A DNA stretch of 32,500 nucleotides from Cristatella mucedo (taxonomy: Eukaryota > Bryozoa > Phylactolaemata > Cristatellidae). Of this stretch, positions 10,462 to 18,796 are shown one piece after another. Within the stretch, counting starts at the first letter, position 1; each line of letters opens with the position of its first letter. The notes under the pieces were generated by a model. The model saw only the letters and a program-made list of their open reading frames with translations, was not told the origin of the DNA and searched no databases. Made by a program: the position numbers and the translations under genes. The stretch spans positions 2,392,501 to 2,425,000 of the forward strand of contig WPIO01000056.1 of assembly GCA_009760855.2 (NCBI GenBank). Direction: 5' to 3'.

Positions 10462-10917
10462 CTATGCCCGCGTCAGGCAAATCGCTTCGATAGAAAACCG
10501 AGATGGAACTTGGCTGTCAAACGTCGTTCCGACGACCCCTGCTTTCATGGCTCGCACTCCGCAGGAAATACGGGAATTCTGCCGCTCGCCGTTTCCCGAA
10601 CCAACGGCTCCAACCACCTGTCGGCTTCCGTCGGCTTCCGTCTCCGTCGGCCTCGGAGCTTCAAGAAAAGCTTCCGCGGTCGCTTTAGCGACCGCTTTCG
10701 CAGTTTCGTAGCCGGAGCTCAATGCCAAAGTAGCCCGCTCCCAGCTGACGCACGTGCGCGCGCGGCGAATGCACGCGCTTGAATGAATGTCGAAAATCTC
10801 GTCGATAATCGGTCGGTGACTCGTCAGGGTCACGGTCGGGTCGATCGCCTGACCTGACCGCGACCTGTCGTGACCCGACCTGACGCGCTGACTCGCGATC
10901 CTGACTCGACCGTCCAC
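10462..10917 (-). CDS. Unrecognised open frame (low confidence)
   Basis: A 151-codon minus-strand frame whose middle part (GYETAKAVAKATAEAFLEA, about residues 68-86) looks more protein-like than the surrounding GC-driven frames. I recognise no family and can identify no splice boundaries, promoter or poly(A) signal. The upstream half overlaps a degenerate repeat of 'gacctgaccg'-like units (about 10800-10900), which weakens the case. It may be chance. Confidence 0.15.
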   Translation of the reverse strand: MDGRVRIASQRVRSGHDRSRSGQAIDPTVTLTSHRPIIDEIFDIHSSACIRRARTCVSWERATLALSSGYETAKAVAKATAEAFLEAPRPTETEADGSRQVVGAVGSGNGERQNSRISCGVRAMKAGVVGTTFDSQVPSRFSIEAICLTRA

Positions 10918-11057
10918 GTTTGCTTCAGCGTGAGAACTGCATTCAGCAACTGCATTTCGTGCAGATTTCCTGCAGATCGAGCAGCGACTGATCTCTTTCT
11001 CCGATTGTATTAATAATAATAATAATATTAATTATATGTAACATAATATAATACTAC

Positions 11058-11088
11058 ATTATAATGGTTATATTATAACCATTATAAT
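11058..11088. repeat. AT-rich perfect hairpin
   Basis: The 15-nt arms attataatggttata and tataaccattataat flank a single-base loop inside an AAT-rich tract (about 11010-11100). Confidence 0.85.
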
Positions 11089-11112
11089 TATTATTATAAT
11101 AGGAAGTTTGTA

Positions 11113-11154
11113 TGGCATTCCACGAGAATACATTTATATCTAGGCACTTTACAC
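11113..11154 (-). mobile_element. Decayed LINE/SINE tail
   Basis: The segment ggcattccacgagaataca, then ttatatctaggcactttac, is a mutated minus-strand version of the shared tail (gcgccctcagagaac, then ctctctaggcgctttac). It sits next to an AAT-rich tract, as the other tails do. Confidence 0.5.
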
Positions 11155-11330
11155 CTGGTGAGCCGTGATGGCACACTGGGTAAGGCGGTTGCTTTTCTCG
11201 TCCTTGGTCACGTGGTCACGTGGTCGTGGGTTCGAATCCTGCAGTCGGCGATCCTTTATTGCCGCTGCAAGCGGTGGTGACAGCCGTTAATGCTCTTCTG
11301 TCGCTTTAAAAAAGAGGCTGCTTAATCAGC
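11155..11330 (+). mobile_element. SINE family B, copy 1
   Basis: A tRNA-like head has an A-box-like tggcacactgggtaaggcgg (about 11170) and a canonical B-box ggttcgaatcc (11229). A body shared with the copy at 13.16 kb follows: ggcgatcctt, ctgcaagcg, gctcttctg, and a gaggc...aatcagc end. A small internal duplication (acgtggtc, 11211-11226) lies between the boxes. The 3' end does not match the LINE hairpin tail of family A, so it is a different SINE family with an unknown partner. Confidence 0.75.
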
Positions 11331-12102
11331 AAGTATTTTTTAAGAACCTTCCCCGCGCTTGGCGGGCGCGGGGGGGGGGCTGGGGGCGGGGCTTCTTCAC
11401 TAGGGGGGGACGGGTGAAGAGCCTGCCCGGAGCTACGGCCGACCGGCTGAAGCAGGATCGCAGCTTCGCAAATTCGCTGCTTTTGGTTCATAGCTGCGTA
11501 AGGATGCGACGCTGCGTAGCAGCCTTGTTAATCTGGAGAGGCGGCACTTGCTCGGGATCTTAGGTAAGGTGGCCGCGGCGTGGTCGCCAATGGCGACCTC
11601 TCGGTCGACGCGCTCACACGCCGCGGCTGGCCGCGGTTGTCGTGTAGCGCTCACGGACACTTCCGCTGCCCGCCCGCAAGCGCGCTGCGTGTCAAGCCTG
11701 CTTCGTCGCGATGGTCAGCGTCGGCCAGGCGCCGCTTCAATTTCGTTGCTCGCTGCGGCGCATAATCAGCGAAGCGTTTCGTGGCTTTCTCTTCGCGGTC
11801 CGGCTGCCGCTTGGAAGCGCTCTTCCGGCTGCCGCTTGGAAGCGATTCGTTGCTCCGTCGCCATGTCGCGCGTCGCCGCCGCCTCTGCGCGACCTGATGT
11901 CGACGAGGTTTGGCGAAATGCACTCGCAGTGCGGCGCCTCAGCGCTGGCAGTTCAACTCAACGGCGGAATCAGATTTTGAGCCGCGCGGCTGACGCGCGG
12001 AGAGAGTCCGCTCTCCCTCGTGCATCCGCCCTCTGCTGTCTCCGACGCGCCTCCGCGCCGCCGTCGCCAGGGAGCGCTTCAGTAGTGGCGCGATCTCTGC
12101 AG
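11331..12102. other. GC-rich stretch with overlapping frames, no supported gene
   Basis: G-run-rich segment (11366-11410) followed by CpG-dense DNA with a 210-codon plus frame (11548-12180) overlapping frames on the other strand. Composition is Ala/Arg/Ser-rich. No conserved domain or coherent splice signals seen. Confidence 0.4.
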
Positions 12103-12330
12103 CTGCTGGGTTGGGACGGCGGCGGCGCCTGGATCTCTCGGGCACGCATGCGCAGCCGAGCGACAATTTGCGGAGTTTAGGTGTGCTGCGACCGCCGGAC
12201 TCCGTCGGCGGCGGCGAGAGCGCGGCCGATTTCAGATACAAAGGATACACTAGCGACTTCATGATAGCGCCGCGTGCGAACGCTCCGAGCGGCCCGATCT
12301 ACGGAGCCCGAGTCTCCGCAGCCGCCGAAG
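12103..12330 (+). CDS. Candidate upstream exon, unidentified
   Basis: An open frame following the acceptor-like gatctctgcag encodes an unusually protein-like segment (PSDNLRSLGVLRPP, then FRYKGYTSDFMIAPRANAP). It runs in the same frame into the Pro-Pro-Leu repeat. A weak donor (GAAG|GTTCGT) at 12330/12331 would end the exon in phase 1, which matches the phase-1 start of the next candidate exon at 13467. It could be an upstream exon of the CSPP1-like gene at 15.5-26 kb or of another gene. Without a homologue or transcript this is a guess from texture and phase. Confidence 0.3.
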
Positions 12331-12351
12331 GTTCGTTCACTCGCCTCCAAG

Positions 12352-13066
12352 CGCCGCCGCCGCTGCCGCCGCTGCCGCCGCTGCCGCCGCTGCCGCCGCT
12401 GCCGCCGCTGCCGCCGCTGCCGCCGCTGCCGCCGCTGCCGCCGCTGCCGCCGCTGCCGCCGCTGCCGCCGCTGCCGCCGCTGCCGCCGCTGCCGCCGCTG
12501 CCGCCGCCGCTGCCGCCGCTGCCGCCGCTGCCGCCGCCGCTGCCGCCGCTGCCGCCGCTGCCGCCGCTGCCGCCGCTGCCGCCGCTGCCGCCGCTGCCGC
12601 CGCTGCCGCCGCTGCCGCCGCTGCCGCCGCTGCCCCCGCTGCCGCCGCCGCCGCTGCCGCCGCTGCCGCCGCTGCCGCCGATGCCGCCGCCGCCGCCGCT
12701 GCCGCCGCTGCCGCCGCCGCCGCTGCCGCCGCTGCCGCCGCTGCCGCCGCTGCCGCCGCTGCCGCCGCTGCCGCCGCTGCCGCCGCTGCCGCCGCTGCCG
12801 CCGCTGCCGCCGATGCCGCCGATGCCGCCGCTGCCGCCGCTGCCGCCGCTGCCGCCGCTGCCGCCGCTGCCGCCGATGCCGCCGATGCCGCCGCCGCCGC
12901 CGCTGCCGCCGCTGCCGCCGATGCCGCCGCTGCCGCCGCTGCCGCCGCTGCCGCTGATGCCGCCGCTGCCGCCGCTGCCGCCGCTGCCGCCGATGCCGTC
13001 GATGCCGCCGCTGCCGCCGCTGCCGCCGCTGCCGCCGATGCCGCCGCTGCCGCCGCCGCCGCCGCA
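12352..13066. repeat. About 715-bp CCGCCGCTG-type trinucleotide-pattern array
   Basis: A near-pure array of ccgctg/ccg units, dominated by the 9-mer ccgccgctg or 6-mer ccgctg, with ccgatg variants clustered in the second half. One plus frame reads Pro-Pro-Leu with Met variants, another Arg-Cys-Arg. It lies between a candidate exon and a SINE and would be intronic if the 12330 donor is used. Alternatively it encodes a formin-FH1-like polyproline tract within the 352-codon frame 12111-13169. The higher-order spacing of ccgatg units suggests growth by segmental duplication of the array. Confidence 0.9.
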
Positions 13067-13159
13067 GGGGCTGGCGCAGGCGCAGAGATGCTCGCTGCTG
13101 CCCGGCGCTCCGCTCCGCTCTTCTCCTTGCCGCCGCCGCGCGACGGAGTATTGCCCCGC

Positions 13160-13345
13160 TGGCAGTTAGCCTAGGGAAGGGATAGGGTGCTCGTCACGCT
13201 CGTCACGACGTCACTACCCCGAAGTCGTGGGTTCGAGTCCTGCAGTCTGTTGGCGATCCTTCATCGTCATCACTGCAAGCGATGACGATAGCCGCACGGG
13301 GCTCTTCTGCCGCGGCACAAAACGAGGCAGATAAATCAGCCTCGA
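13160..13345 (+). mobile_element. SINE family B, copy 2
   Basis: B-box ggttcgagtcc (13230) followed by the same body order as the copy at 11.16 kb: ggcgatccttcat, ctgcaagcgatgac, ggctcttctg, then gaggcagataaatcagcc. The A-box region is rearranged by a cgtcacg duplication (13193-13208). The two copies define the family and its approximate 175-185 bp length. Confidence 0.75.
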
Positions 13346-13466
13346 CCTTTGCATTCGGAGGCGCCGCGCGAGGAGGAGAGGCTTTAGCTGGCACGCGCGC
13401 GGTGCCTGCGCGGTGCATTGGCGGCTTCAGCGCTTCAGCTGCGGCTCAACGTCGTCGTGCTTGCAG

Positions 13467-13523
13467 CGGCGGCACAACGGCCGCAGCAGCTCGGCAGTTC
13501 GGACGAGCCGCCGTGGTTTCGAG

Positions 13524-13561
<38 letters not shown>

Positions 13562-13621
13562 TCCGAGTTGAAAAGAAAAGCGGCGGCGATCGACGGGAGC
13601 GACGCCGAGGCTGTGATGAGA
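13467..13621 (+). CDS. Candidate exon with poly-Gly, unidentified
   Basis: Lies between an acceptor (gtgcttgcag) and a good donor (ATGAGA|GTAAGC). It encodes GSSDEPPWFRD, about twelve glycines from a GGC microsatellite (13524-13560), then SELKRKAAAIDGSDAEAVMR. It starts in phase 1 and ends in phase 0. The next exon I can defend (15504) needs a predecessor ending after two codon bases, so at least one exon between them is missing from this model, or this exon belongs elsewhere. Confidence 0.35.
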
Positions 13622-13826
13622 GTAAGCGGCCGCCGACGACGTGGAAGCGGTCGATCGCAGAAAGCGGACGATGTGGAAACAGGGTGAGCCAGCGCGAAAC
13701 AACTGCTCTGCTCTGCCCGCCTGCCTGCCTGCCTGCCCGGTGGCCGCTGATCCTTTTGCAGCGGCGCCCGCCATTTTGTCCGTCCGCAGACTAGGGTTCT
13801 TACGCTTGCCAAAGTTCGGCCGCTAG

Positions 13827-13870
13827 TCGCGCTTCGATCTCGCGAGAAATATCGCGAGATCGAAGCGCGA
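13827..13870. repeat. Perfect 19-bp-arm hairpin
   Basis: The arm tcgcgcttcgatctcgcga (13827-13845) pairs exactly with 13852-13870 around the loop gaaata. It lies in non-coding sequence of unknown role. Confidence 0.9.
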
Positions 13871-14365
13871 GACTTTTGGACGAGCGCTGACAAAGCGCTC
13901 ACCGTGCAAGGAGGTGTATTTGTAGCTCGACATTTTCGGGCGCTTTTTCAAGCTCTCCAGACGCTATTAGCAAACGAGCCAAAAAAAGCGACGAGTAATA
14001 AGCAAGGCATCGCAAGTAGAGGTCGCCGGAGGCAGCAGCCGCGTTGATATATAGCGGCGGCAGATGACCCTTTGCAGCGGTAAGCGCGCTTGCAGCAGGC
14101 AATAGAGAACTGCTCACTGCAGGACAGGTACCGACGGTATGACGTCGTGACGCGCGAGCACCTTACCCTTGGACTAACTACCGAGAGCACAGCGCGAAGT
14201 CGCGCCTGCTGGCGGCGGCGGCGCGGCGGTAAAAGGCTTAGCGTTTTTACTGATAGAACCACGTGACGTGGCATGACCTTGGGATGACCTTGGTATGACC
14301 TTAGCAGAGGTCGCGATGGCTTTCCGCTTTCTAAGAGAGTGTTCAGCATCGCAGCGCGAGTGTTA
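13871..14365. other. Stretch with no supported gene
   Basis: Contains three tandem copies of an 11-mer (atgaccttggg-like) at 14273-14303 and a minus-strand frame that runs into the ATT microsatellite. No exon recognised. Confidence 0.45.
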
Positions 14366-14450
14366 TAATAATAGTAGTAATAATAATAATGCACCTGATA
14401 AAGCGCCCTCGGAGAACTAAATCTCTCTCTAGGCGCTTTTCATTTGTTGT
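14366..14450 (-). mobile_element. Solitary LINE/SINE tail
   Basis: An ATA/ATAAT microsatellite, then gcacctgataaagcgccctc and ctctctctaggcgctttt, which is the minus-strand form of the shared 3' hairpin. The homology ends just beyond the hairpin, so this is an extremely short insertion. Confidence 0.8.
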
Positions 14451-14794
14451 AAATCCTCGATGGCCGGTGAATTAATCGCTCGCTCGCTCGCTCGCTCGGT
14501 GTACAGACGTGCGCACTCAGCGGCCAATCAGCTGATCGGGTGAAGGCGACATCGAAATTCATACATAGCCGAGTGGAGGGGACGACCGCTTCGTGGGGGG
14601 CCCGCGCGTGACAGATCCGAGCACCGGGACTCCAACGAGAAACTGTGAACGGGTGATTAAACAAAGTAATCTTTAGTGGACGGAAACCTTTAGTCCTTGC
14701 CTAAGCTAAAATGGTCGAAATCGGTGCAATTACCGCGTCGATGTCATGCTTTGAGCTTCATATCGAGCACTGAAATTAAAAAGCATGTATGCGT

Positions 14795-14925
14795 CATTTG
14801 TATTGCGCCCTAAGAGAACTCGATCTCGATCCGGCGCCATTTACGTAGCGGCGCTGGGCTCGAGCCCACGATCCTGTTCAGTTTATTTAAGGCAAGCACC
14901 CTAACCCCGGGCCAACTTTCAGATC
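14795..14925 (-). mobile_element. SINE family A, minus strand
   Basis: From left to right the plus strand shows the tail (gcgccctaagagaactcgat), then the B-box complement (gggctcgagccca, 14857) and the head complement (caccctaaccccgggccaac). The order and spacing mirror the copy at 4.82 kb. Confidence 0.8.
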
Positions 14926-15077
14926 GCAATTGTTATTTGAAGTTTTGAATCTGTAGGAGACAGGAGTAACGAATTAGATTGAGAGGACTTTAGTTGAATG
15001 CCTCTCGTCTCAAAGAATTCGAGTGGAGACTATTGAAGTAACGAACTGAACGAATAGCGAGATAAGAGAAATATGGG

Positions 15078-15131
15078 AGATATAGGTATATAAATATATA
15101 TATAATATATATAATATATATATATATATAC
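15078..15131. repeat. AT microsatellite
   Basis: Interrupted (TA)n tract; the short open frames rich in Tyr and Ile that cross it on the minus strand are by-products. Confidence 0.9.
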
Positions 15132-15503
15132 CCGAGAGAGATGAAGAGAGAGAGAGTGAGAGTAACTTTGCGTATGGTAAAGCGTACGCTCACGTGTGTG
15201 TACGTGTGCGAGCTCCATTGCATGGCTGAAGACCTACTCGTTCGCGGACGGGAAAAAGGAAATGACGAAGGGAGGGAAAAGGGACGATTAAAGAAAGATG
15301 GATAAAAAAGACACGAAAGAGAATGTGCACTGTAAAAATCGAAAAGTCAAGAGAAAAGGATTGAGAGAAAAGAAGGAAGTGAAGTCACCAAGTAAATGCA
15401 CGACAAGGTTCTCATGTCTTTTCACATTAATAACAGCGTGCATGCAGCTGAACTCGCGTCTCTGAAGCTGTATCGCCGAAGTGTTTTTTTCGGGCGCGCG
15501 CAG

Positions 15504-15615
15504 ATCGGCGGATTTGAGGAAGTTCCGGCTGGAGCAAATGAGAGCCGAGCAAGATATTCAACGGCTAAAAGAGGGCCTATCGCGTGAGGTGCACTTGGCC
15601 AAGGCTGCACCATGG
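15504..15615 (+). CDS. CSPP1: Exon: coiled coil of CSPP1-like gene
   Basis: Acceptor tttttttcgggcgcgcgcag and donor TGG|GTAAGA. It encodes 37 full codons beginning SADLRKFRLEQMRAEQ and continuing with a charged helix ending LAKAAPW. The pattern recalls the YRLELLEQMAEQ-type helix before the Pro-rich linker of vertebrate CSPP1. It starts with the last base of a split codon and ends in phase 0. The helix contains only one proline, near its end. Confidence 0.7.
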
Positions 15616-18600
15616 GTAAGACGCGCTTCCGGGCAGATGACGGGCGGCGGCGGCGGCGGGGGCGGGGGCGGGGGCGGAGAAGCAGGGCACTCGGGAGCAG
15701 CGATGGGGCGCGGCGGAGCGCTCGTCAGCACCGCCGCGCGTGCGGCGTGCGCGCCGCGTGCTCGAGCGACTCGCCGGCCGCCGCACACGTGCCTCTCTCC
15801 GCAGGAGTCGTCCGACGGGCGGCTGCGCGCCGCCGCCGCCGCCGCCGAGCGGCGAGCGGCGGCGGACGCGTCCCTGGGCAGCTCCACGCTGTCGCTCGGC
15901 TCTTCAAGTAAGGGAGGCGCGACGTTTGAAGACGCGCCGCGCGAAGGCGCTCGCGCAGACTACGATGCCGGTAAGACCGCGTCTGCTGACTTGCCGCTCC
16001 GGTATTTCGCCGCCGATCGGCGCCGATCGCCGCCGCCGCCGCAGCCGACCTGCCTATCGGCATCGGCCGGCTTCGCGATTCGACGGCTACGCGGCGACGG
16101 TGCGCGCGCGCTCGCTCGCTCGCTCTTTGCAGCTCGAGCGGACGCACGACGAAATCCGACAGCCGTAGCCACGGAGGCGACGCAACGCGACTTTCAGAGC
16201 GAGAGCGTGAGTGGCGAACGCACGTCGCGCGCTTCTCGCGCTCCGTCGTAGTCGTCACAATCGTCCGAGGCATCTGGTGGCGGTCGTTTAGTAAATGTCG
16301 ACGCGGATGCCTTCGTTCATGCTGGCGTTCCGATCGTCCGACCGGAGCGCAGCACGCCGCCCCCGGCGTCACCCGTCGCGGCGCGTCGCGAGCTCCAACT
16401 TGCGCCGACATCCGCCTTCCGAGCGCATCGCACTGGCTCGAATATCTATGTAAATCCCTACCTCGCTCAGCTCGCTAGGCTGAGCGGTGCCAGCCTTGAT
16501 CTCGCCGTTCCTGGTCTGCTTTCTCCGGAGGATATCTTCTCGGCCTACAAGGAAGAATTATTAATAATAATAATAATGCACTTGATAAAGCGCCCTCAGA
16601 GAACTTAATCTCTCTCTAGGCGCTTTACATTTGCTGCAAAGGGAAATGCAATTGAATAGTGAGTAAAATCATGCTTGATAAACAAACAAAATGAATAACA
16701 TGGTTAGGGGTGACATGCACAGGGTCAGCATGCAAATGTGGTTAGTGGCAGCATGCACAGTGTCAGCACGCAAAAGCACATGAAGGTCAGGGACCCATTA
16801 TATGCTGTCCTAAATAAATGTTTTTAAGTTCTTTTTAAATGTGGTCAGGTCAGGGGATGTTCTGACGCAGGTAGGGAGGGAGTTCCAGACTTTGGGAGCA
16901 TACGAACTAAATGCACGGTCTCCAAAGGATTTAAGGTTTGTACGAGGTATTTCTAGACTGTTGGATTCCGAAAAGCTGGTGGTACGATGCTTGGCCTGCT
17001 GGGTGAGTATATCTGAGAGATAGGCTGGAGCCATAGAATGAAGGAACCTAAAAGTGAGCGACCAAACCTTGAAGTCAATCCGTTGCTTGAATGGTAGCCA
17101 GTGCAGGTCGGCGAGAAGTGGAGTAAGTAGCAACTGCGACGATCACGACAGACAAGCCTAGCTGCGGAGTTTTGCACCAGCTGCAATCGCCTGATTGCAC
17201 ATGCCGGTAGGCCAGCAAGCAGAGAGTTACAGAAATCAAGACGGGATGTCACAAATGCATGAACCAACTTGGACGTGGTATTTTTATTTAAACAAGCCCG
17301 AATTTTAGCAATTTTATGTAGCTGAAAGTAGGCACACTTGACTGTGGAGCTGATGTGGTCGTCTAACGAGAGGTCGCTTTGGAACATGACACCTAGATTT
17401 CGAGCTGATTCAACTGGAGATATGCTGGCAGAGCCAATTTTGAGTTTCAACCTTTCCAATTTGTGAATCACACTGGGTTTGCCCATAACTAGTAAGTTAG
17501 TTTTATCGTCATTTAGTTTTAGAAAATTTGCTGCCATCCATGTGCGGATGTCATCAATACATGCAGCAAGTGAGTTGAGTGAGTTTGAGGTGCTCGAAGG
17601 CTGGGAGGGATCAAAGCAAAGGTACAACTGCGTGTCATCCGCATAGAAGTGAAAGCCTAGATTGTGCTTGGCAATCACATCAGCAAGAGGGAGAGTATAA
17701 ACCTTGAAAAGAACCGGACCAAGCACGGAGCCCTGAGGTACGCCATATTTCAGCGGTACTTCAGATGATCTTTGTCCATTCACGTCAATACTCTGGAATC
17801 TCCCACTGAGATAGGACCTGAACCACTGCAGAGCAGTGCCAGTGATGCCAGGCGAGATGAGAGGCGCTCTAGAAGAACTTTGTGATCGATGGTATCAAAA
17901 GCTGCCGAAAGATCAAGCAGAGACACTCTACCCATGTCTGCATTCCTAAGTAGGTCGTTGTATACCCTAAGCAATGCTGACTCTGTTGAGTGATTAGCTC
18001 TAAAGCCAGACTGGAACTTACTAGCAAGGTGTGAGGTTTCGATATATGAGTTCAGCTGGTCCGCCACGACCCATTCCAGTGTCTTTGATAGGAATGGTAG
18101 AAGGGAGACTGGGCGGTAGTTGCTCATGTTCTCTTGGTCTAGTGTCGATTTCTTGAGAAGTGGCCTGACTACAGCTTTTTTTGAAAGGTTCTGGGGCATG
18201 ACCTGAGGCTAATGACACATTATTGATGTTAGTTATGCATGGCAGCAGCAGATCAATGCAACGTAGGAGCAGGACAGTGGGAATAGAGTCCAGAGGAATT
18301 GAACGAAGGAGCAAACACGAACTGCCGAAAGCCGAAAATTCAGCCATCCATTAGGACACGGTTAAAATGTACACACAAGAAAGCTAAGCTCAAAAGTGAA
18401 GAAATGTCACCGTAACTAAAAGTTTTAGTTTTTATTCTTTAGAGATTTTCCGCCGGGATTCTCCTAATCCACGAATCTCCGAGCCATCCGTTCAGGATGC
18501 CGTCGGCTGCCCTGCGTCAGCGTGACGCCAGTCGGTCTTTCTAGCTTTCTAGCTGCGCCCGCGATCGGCTGCTATTCTGCAGCTCCACGAATCATCAACG

Positions 18601-18753
18601 CAGATTTGCCGCATCATCAGATTTACCGATTGTCCCTAGCATCAACGCAGGTTCAACCGATTATCCGGCGAGACGGTGCGATTAGCTCCACTGCATAGCT
18701 TTGCTGCATGCGCCCAGAAGGCTGACGCATGCTAATGCTTGGGTGTACGCGCT

Positions 18754-18796
<43 letters not shown>

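Noticed and set aside
12274-12957. Arg-Cys-Arg repeat open frame
   Set aside because: It is the alternative frame of the CCGCCGCTG array; any multiple-of-3 repeat is open in several frames.
15078-15131. Minus-strand Tyr/Ile-rich putative membrane peptides
   Set aside because: Produced by the TA microsatellite; no coding support.
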